From NCBI RefSeq assembly GCF_003751385.1, contig NZ_RJVA01000015.1:19998-83997 (forward strand): DNA of 64,000 nucleotides, in the 5' to 3' direction. Of the stretch, positions 25,082 to 34,800 are shown in pieces (position 1 is the first letter of the stretch; every line of letters begins with the position of its first letter). Position numbers and translations under genes: made by a program. The DNA comes from Desulfosoma caldarium (GTDB lineage Bacteria; Desulfobacterota; Syntrophobacteria; Syntrophobacterales; DSM-9756). The notes under the pieces were generated by a model, which worked only from the letters and a program-made list of their open reading frames with translations, did not search any database and was not told the DNA's origin.

Positions 25082-25513
25082 TCATTTGACCATCATGTGG
25101 GTGGCCTTTTCCGGTCCTTCCAGCAAGAGAAAAGACCGCACCCTCACCTCGATAAAGGTCGACTGGGGGTGATTGAGTAGGCTGTGAATCTGAGGGTGCC
25201 GCTCTTGAAAACGCCGCCGCACCTCAAGCTCTCGGACGGCATCCGTTAAGGGTGCGGCCCACCCCTCCACGGTCAGGGCTCGAACGGAGGCGCGATCCGC
25301 ATCATCTTGACGCGTGTCCACAAGCAGGCTCACCTGCCCGTTTTCCCTGATGTTTTGAAACTTGGTGGTGTCTTGCCGTGTGGCCATGTACACGATAAGG
25401 CCCTGTTCATCGGTCACGTAGGCCATGAGCGAACAATGGGGCTTGTGATCTCGGCAGGTCGCCAAAACGCACATATCGTGAGACGTGAGCAAATCGATCA
25501 TTTTCTTTAGCAT
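25082..25513 (-). CDS. pyridoxamine 5'-phosphate oxidase family protein (short)
   Basis: 143 residues from the ATG at 25513, with GGAGG upstream; the open frame upstream is unlike the family. The split-barrel signature is MCVLATCRDHKPHCSLMAYV followed by VYMATRQDTTKFQNIREN, as in small FMN-, F420- or heme-binding proteins of this superfamily. Probably cytoplasmic and dimeric. Convergence with nothing nearby and lack of an operon leave the substrate unknown. It is shorter than the 4919 homologue and lacks that protein's charged tail. Confidence 0.8.
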   Translation of the reverse strand: MLKKMIDLLTSHDMCVLATCRDHKPHCSLMAYVTDEQGLIVYMATRQDTTKFQNIRENGQVSLLVDTRQDDADRASVRALTVEGWAAPLTDAVRELEVRRRFQERHPQIHSLLNHPQSTFIEVRVRSFLLLEGPEKATHMMVK

Positions 25514-25844
25514 GGCACCTGATTCCTCCTTTTTTCCAGCGCACGCCCGTGCGTCGCGTGGCGTCGCATGGGATCTGACAAGCCGCCTGGCCGTTTCTTG
25601 TCCACATCCGGAGAGCGCACACCAGACCGCGGACCCTGGACCTTCATGTACGTCGCCATGGACCTCAGAGCATCGCATGTCGGAATGCTATGATCAGAGA
25701 AAGCCTTGACGACGGTGTTGACAATCTTCCTTGATCAGGGCACCTATGGCAAGAGCGTCTTTTCTGCAGCACTGGCGTGAAAAGGGGCGGCACGAAGGCG
25801 CCGCCGAGAACTCAAAAACTTTAGAGGACAGAAGGAGGGCGATC

Positions 25845-26864
25845 ATGAGAGGACGTGGTTGGTGGGCGATTGTAGCGGTCTTGACCGTCCTGGTGATGGC
25901 TCCTGGCTGGACCATGGCCGGAACCTACAAGGACGAGTACAAAATGAGCATCGTCGTGGGCCCCAAAGGGCCGTGGGGCGAAGGGGCCCAAAAATTCGCC
26001 GACCTGGTGCGGGAAAGGACGCAAGGACGCATCAACATCAAGTGTTACTTTGCAGGGCAACTCTTTGCCGGAAAACAAACCAATGAATTTATGCTCATGC
26101 GCCAAGGGGTCATCGATTTCGCCCTCGCATCCACCATCAACTGGTCACCTCAGGTGCCGTCCCTGAACCTGTTTGCTCTGCCGTTCTTCTTTGAATCCTA
26201 TGAGCAGCTCGATGCCGTGAAAAACGGCGCACCGGGCATGGAGTTGTTCCGCCAGATTGAAGAGCGCGGTGTGGTGCCTTTGGCATGGGGAGAGAACGGT
26301 TTCCGGGAATTGACCAATCGCGTGCGGGCTGTGGATTCGCCCGAGGCCATAAAAGGCCTGAAGGTGCGTGTGGTGGGTTCCCCCATTTTTATCGATACCT
26401 TTCGAGCCTTGGAAGCCAATCCCATCAACATGAACTGGGGTGAAGCCCAAACCGCTTTTCAACAGGGTACCGTGGACGGTCAGGAAAACCCGGTCAATGC
26501 GGTGATCATTCCGTATCAGCTCTGGCAGGTGCACAAATACATTAGCATTTGGCACTACGCCATCGACCCGCTTATTCTTGGAGCAAGCCAAAAGACCTGG
26601 AAAACCTTTAGTCCCGAAGACCAAGCCATTCTGAAGCAAGCCGCTGTGGATGCCTGCGCCTGGGAAATTCAGCAGGCACGCCAAGGGCTGCAAGGTGACA
26701 TGAGCGCTTTAGATACCTTGCGCCAAAACGGCATGGAGGTCACGGTGTTCACACCGCAGATGCGCGCCGCCTTTCGTGAGAAGACGCAGGCCGTTTACAA
26801 CGACTGGAAGGAAAAAATCGGGGCCGACCTGGTAACTCAGGCCGAAAAGCTTCTCGGGCGATAG
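25845..26864 (+). CDS. TRAP transporter substrate-binding protein (DctP family)
   Basis: 339 residues from the ATG at 25845, behind GGAGG. A Sec signal peptide covers about 1-26 (WAIVAVLTVLVMAPG...MAG). Family features include QLFAGKQTNEFMLMRQG, the conserved arginine region GLKVRVVGSPIFIDTFRALEAN, and WGEAQTAFQQGTVDGQENP. Periplasmic binding protein that delivers an organic acid to the DctQM membrane complex; the Arg in GLKVRVV usually contacts the substrate carboxylate. First gene of a dctP-dctQ-dctM operon. The exact substrate is not determinable here. Confidence 0.92.
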   Translation: MRGRGWWAIVAVLTVLVMAPGWTMAGTYKDEYKMSIVVGPKGPWGEGAQKFADLVRERTQGRINIKCYFAGQLFAGKQTNEFMLMRQGVIDFALASTINWSPQVPSLNLFALPFFFESYEQLDAVKNGAPGMELFRQIEERGVVPLAWGENGFRELTNRVRAVDSPEAIKGLKVRVVGSPIFIDTFRALEANPINMNWGEAQTAFQQGTVDGQENPVNAVIIPYQLWQVHKYISIWHYAIDPLILGASQKTWKTFSPEDQAILKQAAVDACAWEIQQARQGLQGDMSALDTLRQNGMEVTVFTPQMRAAFREKTQAVYNDWKEKIGADLVTQAEKLLGR

Positions 26865-26891
26865 GCCTTTGGATTGAGAAGGCATGGTTCA

Positions 26892-27371
26892 ATGCCTCGG
26901 GCATGGATTCTATGGCTTCGAGATCATTTTGAAGAGGCTGTGTGCGCCCTGCTCCTTCTCGTCATGGCGCTCGTTGCCTTTGTCAACGTGGGCATTCGCT
27001 ATGGCACCAACTATTCCTTTGCCTTTGTGGAAGAGGTGGAGGTGAGCGCGTTGGTGTATCTGACGGTTTTCGGCGGGGCCGCAGCGTTTCGCAAGGGCTT
27101 GCATCTGGGGCTGCATTTTGTGTTCGTTCGCCTTCCCCTTTCGCTTCGGCGTGCGGTGCTCCTGCTTTCCATGTCCCTCATCGTTTTCGTGTTCGGGACC
27201 CTGGCCTACTATGGCATCGTTCAAATGCGCGATGAAATGGCCCTGTCCACCTTGTCCGAAGCCCTTCAGGTGCCTCAATGGGCCTATACCCTGGCGGTCC
27301 CGCTGGGAAGTCTGCTCATTATCCTGAGGGCTTTTGAACGGACCCGTGTCCTCTGGCACGAGCACGAATAG
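26892..27371 (+). CDS. TRAP transporter small membrane subunit (DctQ family)
   Basis: 159 residues from the ATG at 26892, with GAGAAGG 9 bases upstream; a TTG at 26874 is an alternative. Four membrane helices: about 15-37, 50-70, 90-110 and 130-150. The family hallmark FVEEVEVSALVYLTVFGGA is present. It forms the small subunit beside DctM in the inner membrane. It lies 27 bases after dctP and 15 bases before dctM. Confidence 0.9.
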   Translation: MPRAWILWLRDHFEEAVCALLLLVMALVAFVNVGIRYGTNYSFAFVEEVEVSALVYLTVFGGAAAFRKGLHLGLHFVFVRLPLSLRRAVLLLSMSLIVFVFGTLAYYGIVQMRDEMALSTLSEALQVPQWAYTLAVPLGSLLIILRAFERTRVLWHEHE

Positions 27372-27386
27372 GACGAAAGAAGCCTC

Positions 27387-28670
27387 ATGGACCCGGCGTT
27401 TTGGCTTTTTTTCGCTTTCTTGGTGCTGCTCTTTCTTGGCATTCCCATTGCGGTCGCCTTAGGCAGCGTGGCCATCTTTATGATTTGGCATTTCCAGTTG
27501 GGCATTCCGGTGGTTTCTTCCAACTTTTACGCCGGCATTGCCAAGTATCCGCTGCTGGCCATTCCTTTCTTTATCTTGGCTGGCATGATTCTTGAGCGCT
27601 GCGGCGTGTCGCAACGTCTGGTCCATTTGGCCAGTCTGCTCGTGGGGTCTCTTCCCGGCGGCTTGGCCATCGTGGCGGTTCTGGTGTGCGTGTTTTTCGG
27701 GGGGATCAGCGGGTCCGGCCCCGCCGATGCCGCCGCCATGGGCGCCGTGCTCATACCCGCCATGGCTCGAAAAAATTACGCTCGAGAATTCAGCGCAGCG
27801 CTCATCGCCGCCGGGGGGTCCACGGCCATTGTGGTCCCTCCCAGCATTGCCTTTATCCTATATGGTGTCATCACCACGACGTCGGTGCCGGCCCTCTTTG
27901 CGGCAGGCATTTTCCCTGGGATTCTCGCCGGTCTTTCCCTGATCGTCCCCGCCTATTGGATTTCCAAGCATCGCGGCTACATGGGCGAGCGTCGCGGCAC
28001 CACCAGGGAACTGGTCGTGGCCTTCAAAGACGCCTTTTGGGGATTGCTCGCCCCATTGGTGATTCTCGGGGGCATTTACGGGGGCATCTTTACCGCCACG
28101 GAAGCCGCCATTGTGGCCGTCTTTTACGGTATCTTCTTGGGTTTCGTGGTCTACAGGACCCTCAACCTTAAAAGCTTCTACCAAATTCTTGTGGATGCCG
28201 CCGTGTCTTCGGCCGTGGTGCTGCTCATTGTGGCCCTGGCCGGCCTCTATAGCTGGGCGGGAGCGACCCTTGGAGTCATGGAAAAAATCGCTGATTCCCT
28301 GCTGTCCATATCCTCCCATCCCGCCGTGGTTTTGGTCCTGGTCAATGTCGTCATCCTTGTTGCCGGTATGCTTTTGGACGCCATTTCCATCTACTATGTG
28401 TTCCTGCCCATTTTGATGCCCATCATGACCCATTTCGGTTGGGATCCTCTGTGGTTCGGCGTGCTCATGACGTTGAATTTGGCCATCGGACAGTTTACGC
28501 CTCCTGTCGCCGTCAACCTGTACGTGACCACGAATTTGGCCGGCATTTCCCTAGAAAAAACCTCTGTAGCCACCCTCCCCTTCGTAGCGGCCATGGCCGT
28601 GGCGCTTTTTCTTGTAGCCCTGTTTCCAGCCCTGAGCCTGTGGCTGCCGCGACTGTGGGGACTTTACTGA
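27387..28670 (+). CDS. TRAP transporter large permease subunit (DctM family)
   Basis: 427 residues with about 12 membrane helices. Typical DctM blocks are present: PFFILAGMILERCGVSQRLV, GGISGSGPADAAAMGAVLIP, GGSTAIVVPPSIAFILYGVI, GIFTATEAAIVAVFYG and LNLAIGQFTPPVAVNLYV. It moves the substrate with Na+ or H+ using the DctP-bound ligand. Last gene of the operon; the photolyase gene starts 47 bases later and may be partly co-transcribed. Confidence 0.92.
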   Translation: MDPAFWLFFAFLVLLFLGIPIAVALGSVAIFMIWHFQLGIPVVSSNFYAGIAKYPLLAIPFFILAGMILERCGVSQRLVHLASLLVGSLPGGLAIVAVLVCVFFGGISGSGPADAAAMGAVLIPAMARKNYAREFSAALIAAGGSTAIVVPPSIAFILYGVITTTSVPALFAAGIFPGILAGLSLIVPAYWISKHRGYMGERRGTTRELVVAFKDAFWGLLAPLVILGGIYGGIFTATEAAIVAVFYGIFLGFVVYRTLNLKSFYQILVDAAVSSAVVLLIVALAGLYSWAGATLGVMEKIADSLLSISSHPAVVLVLVNVVILVAGMLLDAISIYYVFLPILMPIMTHFGWDPLWFGVLMTLNLAIGQFTPPVAVNLYVTTNLAGISLEKTSVATLPFVAAMAVALFLVALFPALSLWLPRLWGLY

Positions 28671-28717
28671 TTCGCTGTGTGTGGCGGCCACCATAAGGTT
28701 TTCGAAAGTCTTGCCCT

Positions 28718-30193
28718 ATGGACGATCTTTTCGTACCTCAAGAACGCCTTCAAGCGGTCAATTCCCAAGCCGTGAACCCACAGGGGGCTTTCGTCCTTTA
28801 CTGGATGACGGCGTACCGGCGCTTGTCATGGAATTTCGCTCTGGATCGGGCCGTTCAATGGGCCCTGGAACTCAAAAAGCCTCTGCTCATTCTCGAAGCC
28901 TTGCGTCTGGATTACCCTTGGGCCAGTGATCGCTTTCATGCGTTTGTTCTGCAGGGGATGAGGGAAAACGAGGCCCTGTGCCGCGCCACACCCGCCACTT
29001 ATTATGCTTACGTGGAACGATCCATTGGGGAGGGTAAGGGCTTGCTGAGCGCTCTGGGGCAGATGTGCTGTGTCGTGGTCACGGACGATTTTCCCGCCTT
29101 TTTCTTGCCTTCCATGATTGCGGCTGCCGGTCGGAAACTTCCGGTGCTATTAGAAAAAGTGGACAGCAACGGCCTTCTTCCCATGATGAGCCCGGGCAAG
29201 GCGTTTTCTTCCGCCTATGCCTTTCGAAGATATCTTCAGCACACACTTCCGAATTATCTGGAACAGAGGCCACTGGAAAATCCCCTGGACCTTTTGCCCC
29301 CACTCCAATCCACCCTAGATCTTGACAGCTTGTTTTCCAGATGGCCTCCATGCACTGAAAAGCATCTTGCACACCCCGAAGATTTGGTCTCGACACTGCC
29401 GATCGATCACCAAGTGGGCATCTGTGCGACGCTCGGAGGTTCCACTCCGGGGCGCCGACGGCTGGAGCATTTTATCGCGCGAAACCTTTCCCGCTATGCC
29501 CAGGACCGCAACCATCCCGACGAAGACGCCACCAGCGGCCTTTCGCCTTACTTGCATTTCGGGCATGTGAGTGCCCACGAAATCTTTAACGCTGTCTGTC
29601 GTCATGAGGCTTGGACTATAGAGAAGTTGGCCACCAAGGCGACAGGATCTCGTTCGGGATGGTGGGGTATGAACGAAGGGGCCGAAGCGTTTTTGGACCA
29701 GTTAGTTACATGGCGGGAGTTGGGCTTCAACATGTGCCGATACACCACCGACAACGATGCCTATGAATCTTTGCCCTCATGGGCTCAAGAAACCCTGGAA
29801 AGGCACGCCGCCGATGCCAGGCCTTACGTGTATTCCTTGAAGGATTTTGAAAAGGCCGAAACCCATGACCCCTTGTGGAACGCCGCCCAAAGGGAGCTGC
29901 TCTCAGAGGGTCGTATCCATAATTACCTTCGCATGCTATGGGGAAAAAAAATCCTGCACTGGACCCGAACGCCACAGGAAGCGCTGCAATTCATGATCGA
30001 ACTCAACAACAAGTACGCTCTGGATGGCCGCGATCCCAATTCTTACACGGGCATTTTTTGGGTTCTTGGGCGCTACGACAGACCCTGGGGACCCGAACGG
30101 AGTGTATTTGGAAAGGTCCGTTACATGTCGTCAAAAAACACTGCGCGAAAAATTCACCTGGAAGACTACCTTTCCACATACGGAAAAACCTGA
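28718..30193 (+). CDS. phr: class II deoxyribodipyrimidine photolyase
   Basis: 491 residues. The C-terminal FAD-binding region has the class II signature: LRMLWGKKILHWTRTP, DGRDPNSYTGIFW, and GKVRYMSS near the end. The N-terminal half is the Rossmann-like antenna domain (FVLYWMTAYRRLSWNFAL). It repairs UV-induced cyclobutane pyrimidine dimers using light and reduced FAD. In one position the class II motif GIxWxxGxHDRPW is GIFWVLGRYDRPW. A light-dependent enzyme in an otherwise anaerobic sulfate-reducer-like gene set is unusual but not unknown. Confidence 0.88.
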   Translation: MDDLFVPQERLQAVNSQAVNPQGAFVLYWMTAYRRLSWNFALDRAVQWALELKKPLLILEALRLDYPWASDRFHAFVLQGMRENEALCRATPATYYAYVERSIGEGKGLLSALGQMCCVVVTDDFPAFFLPSMIAAAGRKLPVLLEKVDSNGLLPMMSPGKAFSSAYAFRRYLQHTLPNYLEQRPLENPLDLLPPLQSTLDLDSLFSRWPPCTEKHLAHPEDLVSTLPIDHQVGICATLGGSTPGRRRLEHFIARNLSRYAQDRNHPDEDATSGLSPYLHFGHVSAHEIFNAVCRHEAWTIEKLATKATGSRSGWWGMNEGAEAFLDQLVTWRELGFNMCRYTTDNDAYESLPSWAQETLERHAADARPYVYSLKDFEKAETHDPLWNAAQRELLSEGRIHNYLRMLWGKKILHWTRTPQEALQFMIELNNKYALDGRDPNSYTGIFWVLGRYDRPWGPERSVFGKVRYMSSKNTARKIHLEDYLSTYGKT

Positions 30194-30241
30194 GGCGCCC
30201 GCGCTAGCTTTTTTCTTTTGGCTTGGGATGCTCACCACCCC

Positions 30242-30874
30242 TCAGATATGTTCATTTTCGACCACTCGAAACGCCACAAAATCCCAGGCGCTCAGCCGAT
30301 GGAAATCTAAACTCATGAACGACACTTCTTTGCCGTCCAGCCAGGATCGCTCGGGTTTTTTCTTCTCCAAAACCTTCCAGTCTTTGAGGCATTGCACGGC
30401 CTGGTCCCTTTCCAGAAGAATCCCTTTTTGGAGCAGCATCGGCCCCAGTTCGCCAATAAGACGGTTAAAGAGTTTCACGCGCAGGCGCACCGGGGCCGCC
30501 TCATCAACCGATGCCGCATCCATTCGAGGTTTTTGACCATGGCGCAGCCCGGCCAAAGGACTATTTTTTCGAAGGATGGCTCCCGCCAACCCCGGCATGG
30601 GACCTGAAAGGGCCAGAACATCCCCGTCGCTCAAAAAGGTCGAGCCCACATCATCCACAGGAATACCGTTCAAAAAAATGGTGCCGACGTGTTTTTCGAC
30701 GGTTTCCAGGTCCAGGTCCCACTGGTGTGTCAGGAGATCGGCCACGGTGGTCTTTGGTTCAACGAGGACCCACAGACCCGACTGGAACCAGGGGAAGAGG
30801 GCTCCCAGAGCGTCTCCGCCTTGCAGGACCAGCTCGCCCACGTTCTTGTCTGCCATTTTCTGCGCGAAAGTCAT
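30242..30874 (-). CDS. hypothetical protein with beta-grasp (MoaD/ThiS-like) features
   Basis: 210 residues, convergent with the photolyase gene. Residues 35-100 resemble a ubiquitin/MoaD-type beta-grasp: WVLVEPKTTVADLL, a helix, then GTIFLNGIPVDD and FLSDGDVLALSGPMPGLAG. Residues 125-165 (VRLRVKLFNRLIGELGPMLL) resemble the first strand-helix of another MoaD-like unit, so it may hold two such folds. There is no C-terminal Gly-Gly, so sulfur-carrier or conjugation chemistry is not supported. It is divergent from a proteasome-type hydrolase gene with an 84-base gap. Function unknown. Confidence 0.55.
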   Translation of the reverse strand: MTFAQKMADKNVGELVLQGGDALGALFPWFQSGLWVLVEPKTTVADLLTHQWDLDLETVEKHVGTIFLNGIPVDDVGSTFLSDGDVLALSGPMPGLAGAILRKNSPLAGLRHGQKPRMDAASVDEAAPVRLRVKLFNRLIGELGPMLLQKGILLERDQAVQCLKDWKVLEKKKPERSWLDGKEVSFMSLDFHRLSAWDFVAFRVVENEHI

Positions 30875-30958
30875 GACATTCCTTTCTCCATCATGTTATG
30901 GACAAACCAACGGGCGAGGCCGATGCCCTTCACTCACTTCCTTCACGAGGAGCGTTCC

Positions 30959-31597
30959 ATGACTCAGATTTTCGGCTACCAGACACCCCACACCATCCTT
31001 TTGGCCACAGACAGCTTGGCCCTGTGTCCCGATACCCAGGGCGGTTGGGAACGTAAGACGGTGCGTAAGATCGTTTCCCTGTCCCCATCCGTTCTCATGC
31101 TCTCGGGAGGTTCCGGACTGGGCTTGGCCTTGAGCCACCGCTTTGCCAGGGTCGTGCGTTCCCAGGGGCTCTGGGACGTGGAAAGCATCTTTCCCAAGGC
31201 GTTGCCTTTTGCCAGAGCCCAGGTGGCGTCCCTGCGGCACGAGCTGGGAGCCTTTTCAAGACCGGACGGTGCCGACGTGGACCGTTACTACATTCTGCTC
31301 GCCGGCATCTCCCTTCGATCCGATCCACCGTCCGCTCATTGGATGCTCCTAGGTGCCGAATCCCATGAAGCACCCATTGAACGCATTCCCCTCGGGTCCG
31401 CATTGGCCATTCCTCGTCACATGGGGTTTGAAGTGCAGGCGAGCCGTCTTTCGGGCTCGGCGCAAGATCTTGACACGGTGAAAAGGCTCATGGAAGATCT
31501 GCTTCGGCGACGCGCCGAACAGTCCCAGGACGCCGCACCGCCCTTCTTCCTTCTTCACCTGGATGCCAACGGCATTCAAGAACGGCAGCTGCCCTAG
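30959..31597 (+). CDS. proteasome-type Ntn hydrolase
   Basis: 212 residues from the ATG at 30959, with GAGGAG before it. After Met removal Thr is residue 1 (MTQIFGYQT), Asp17 falls in LLATDSLAL at the spacing of the proteasome catalytic Asp17, and a Lys at 36 followed by Ile (VRKIVSL) matches Lys33 with a 3-residue insertion. SPSVLMLSGGSGLGLALSH is the strand-turn of this fold. These features suggest a proteasome beta, HslV or Anbu-like peptidase. There is no ATPase ring gene beside it. Its end overlaps the end of the PII-like gene by 4 bases, convergently. Confidence 0.65.
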   Translation: MTQIFGYQTPHTILLATDSLALCPDTQGGWERKTVRKIVSLSPSVLMLSGGSGLGLALSHRFARVVRSQGLWDVESIFPKALPFARAQVASLRHELGAFSRPDGADVDRYYILLAGISLRSDPPSAHWMLLGAESHEAPIERIPLGSALAIPRHMGFEVQASRLSGSAQDLDTVKRLMEDLLRRRAEQSQDAAPPFFLLHLDANGIQERQLP

Positions 31598-31896
31598 ACC
31601 TGTTCATCTTCGATGCGTTCTGCGCCGGTGCGAAAGATTTCCATGCCACGGCCTCCCAGTTTCTTTCGCAGCTCCAGAAGAGACGCTCTCAGATGGGCGC
31701 TCTCCTCGTCGAGAGCGACCACCACCACGGCGCAGTTGTATCCGGGCCACACGGCATTGTCCATCTTGGGCACGGCGTGGGGGCCTTTGCCCAAGACCCG
31801 GTCCCATTTGGTAAACCCGGTGACGCAACATCCCTCCAGGGTTTCCATGACGTCTTCGTCGTAGGCCGCATCGTAAAAGACCCAGTACATGTCCAT
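31594..31896 (-). CDS. PII-like transporter-associated protein (PG0541 type)
   Basis: 100 residues, ATG with GAGGTGATCC directly before it. The sequence begins MYWVFYDAAYDEDVMETLE and contains GPHAVPKMDNAVWPGYNCAV, the pattern of small PII-like proteins found next to RND efflux pumps. It follows the pump gene by 3 bases and ends the operon. It probably forms a trimer that binds a small ligand and adjusts the pump; direct evidence is lacking. Confidence 0.75.
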   Translation of the reverse strand: MDMYWVFYDAAYDEDVMETLEGCCVTGFTKWDRVLGKGPHAVPKMDNAVWPGYNCAVVVVALDEESAHLRASLLELRKKLGGRGMEIFRTGAERIEDEQV

Positions 31897-31899
31897 GGA

Positions 31900-34800
31900 T
31901 CACCTCGAGGCCCTTTCGGTTTGCCATGCCTTGGCGGCCTGGCGCCGCTTTTCCAACAGATAATAAAACGTGGGCACCACAAGGAGCGTCACCGAGCTGG
32001 AAAGGGTGAGGCCTCCCAACATGGTGATCCCCAAGGGGTTCCAGGTTTCTGCGCCCACGCTGCGGGAAACGGCCAAGGGCAGCATGCCAAAAAAAGTGGT
32101 CAGCGTGGTCATGAGCACCGGGCGAAGGCGGTTTCGGCCCGCTTGGGCGACGGCATCAAAGAGTTTCAAACCCCTTTTTTCCAAAAGGTGCGTGTAATCC
32201 AGCAAGACAATGGCGTTGTTGACCACAATACCCAGCAACATCACGACGCCCATGAAGGACACCACACCCAGGGTGGTTCCGGTAAAGTAAAAGGCATACA
32301 AGACGCCGCTCACCGCAAAGGGCACGGAAAACATAATGATCAGAGGGTCTCTAAGGTTGCCGAAAAGGGAGGCCATCACCATGTAAACCAACACGATGCC
32401 CAGGACAAAGAGGGTGGTCAGTTCACGAAAGGCCTTTTGCTGCTCTTCCACGTCTCCTCCAAAAGCGAGGCTCACCCCTTCCGGAATGTCCATGGCCGCG
32501 AGTCGCTTTCGAATCTCCGCGCTGGCCGATCCCAAGGATCGTCCCAAAAGGTCTGCTTCCACCTTAACAATCTTTTGGCGATTCTTGCGTTCGATTTCAA
32601 TAGGCCCAGAACCTTCGCGCAGGGTCACGAAATTCTTGAGTTGCACTGTTCGGCCGTCTGGCAACAGTACGGGCGAGCGCAAAACGTTTTCTAGCCGATT
32701 TTTGTCCGCTTCTCCAAGCCGCGTGAAGATATCAAAGCTGTCCCCGGCATCCCGGTACAAACTCGCTTCCTTGCCGTAGAAGTAGTTTCTCAGCACCGCG
32801 GCCACCTGGGCCACGCGAAGGCCCAAGGCCGCCGCCTTTTCTCGATCGATGATCATCCACAATTCCGGGCGCGGCGGCTTTTGGCTGATTTCCACGTCCA
32901 CAAGGCCGGGCATGGATAAGAACATTTTTTCTACGCGCTGCGCCATATCCATCAAAACATCCATGTCCGCCCCCTGAATTTCCAAGGATACGGGTTTGCC
33001 ACGGCCCTTGAGGATCTGGGCGATGGGGTCTTGGGCCGTGACCATGATGCGGCTGATGCCAGGAATCTTCTGCACTTCCTCGCGCAAAAGGGCCGCAATC
33101 TCCTTGGCGCTGCGATCCCGCTGGTCCCGATCCACCAATTTAAACCCAATGGACCCCACGTTGGCACCTTCTTCAAAACCCAAGGCCACGCCGATACCTT
33201 CTTCGGACTGCCCGGCAAAGGCATAGGAATGGCGAAACTCCCCAGGCTTCACCACTCGGTCGATCTTTTCCAGAATGGCTTCCACCACCCGATTGGTCTC
33301 CTCAATGCGCGTGCCTTCCGGAAGCCTGAAGTCCACCAAAATGTCTCCGCTGTCCACTTCGGGCATAAACGATGTGGAAAGAAAGGGAATTAAAGAAAGG
33401 CTGCTTACAAAAAGGGCAAAGGCTAAAAACAAGGTGGTCTTGCCGTGGCGAAGACACCACTCCAGTGTGGCCTCATAGCTGTGTTCAACTTTCAAGAAAG
33501 CGGCTTCGCTCCAACGATAAAGCTTTTCCATCAGCCCCGTGTGGCGTTCCGGCAAAAAATACCGTCGATGTAGCCATTGGGAACACAACATGGGAGTCAG
33601 GGTGAGCGCTGTGAACAGGGAAACCCCAAGGGTGATCACGACGGTAACCCCCAACTGCTTGAATAGGATACCGGCCAAACCGGTCAAAAACATGAGCGGG
33701 ACAAAGACCACCACTGTGGTCAGCGTGGACGCCGTGATGGCCAAGCCCATTTCGCTGGCCCCAAACATGGCCGCTGCCGTTCTTCGACTTCCCCGCTCCA
33801 TGTACCGCACGATATTTTCCAGCACCACAATGCCGTTGTCCACCACCATGCCGGAGGCAATGGCCAGAGACATGAGGGAGATCAGGTTAATCGTAAAACC
33901 GAATAAAAACAAAAAGATAAAAGAAAGAATCAGGGAAAAGGGAATGGTCAAAGCGATGATGAGAGCGGAACGAAATTGACGAAGAAAGACCACGGTGACC
34001 AGTACCACCAGGGCGATGCCGTAGAAGAGTGTGATGCGAAGGTTCTTGATGGAGGTCAAAATATTTTCGGCCATTTCCATGACGATGTGAATACGCACAT
34101 CGGCTGGCAACGTCTTTTGAATCTCTTCGATTTTGGCGCGCACTCGACGGGACACCTCCACGGTGTTTTCCCCCGTCTGCTTTTGTAAAATGAGCACAAT
34201 GGCGGGCTGGCCATCCCCCCAGCCGTTAAGTTCCATAGGTTTGAAATCGTCTTGGACGCGGGCGATATCACGCAGGTACACGGGGCGGCCTTCATAAAAA
34301 CCCACCACTGTGCCTTCCATTTCTCGAACGTCGGCAAAGCGAGCCGGCACGCGCACGAAGTATTCCTTTTGGCCCGCTTTGATGGCACCGGCCGGAATAT
34401 TGACGTTTTCCGCCGCCAACACGCGATTGATTTGTTCCAGAGACAGTCGAAACCCTTCCACCTTTTCCAGATCAAAGTAGACATTGATGCGGCGCCGCAT
34501 CCCGCCGTAGAGCTGAATGGCTCCCACCCCAGGAACCCTTTTGAGCTCATCGGAAATGCGCTTGTCCACCAGGTGATACAATCGAGGCCAGCTGGTTTCG
34601 CCCGTGACGGTGATAAAAAAGATGGGCGCCGTGGCGCTGCTGAACTTGTAGAGCATGGGCGGTTCCACATCGGGAGGAAGGTCTCTTTTGGCTCTTTCCA
34701 ACCAATCTCGAATATCGTTGGTCGCCACGGAAAGGTCGGTCCCCCAGGTGAAACGGCACATCACTAAGGAAAGGTTGTCCAAGGACTTGGAGGTCAAAGT

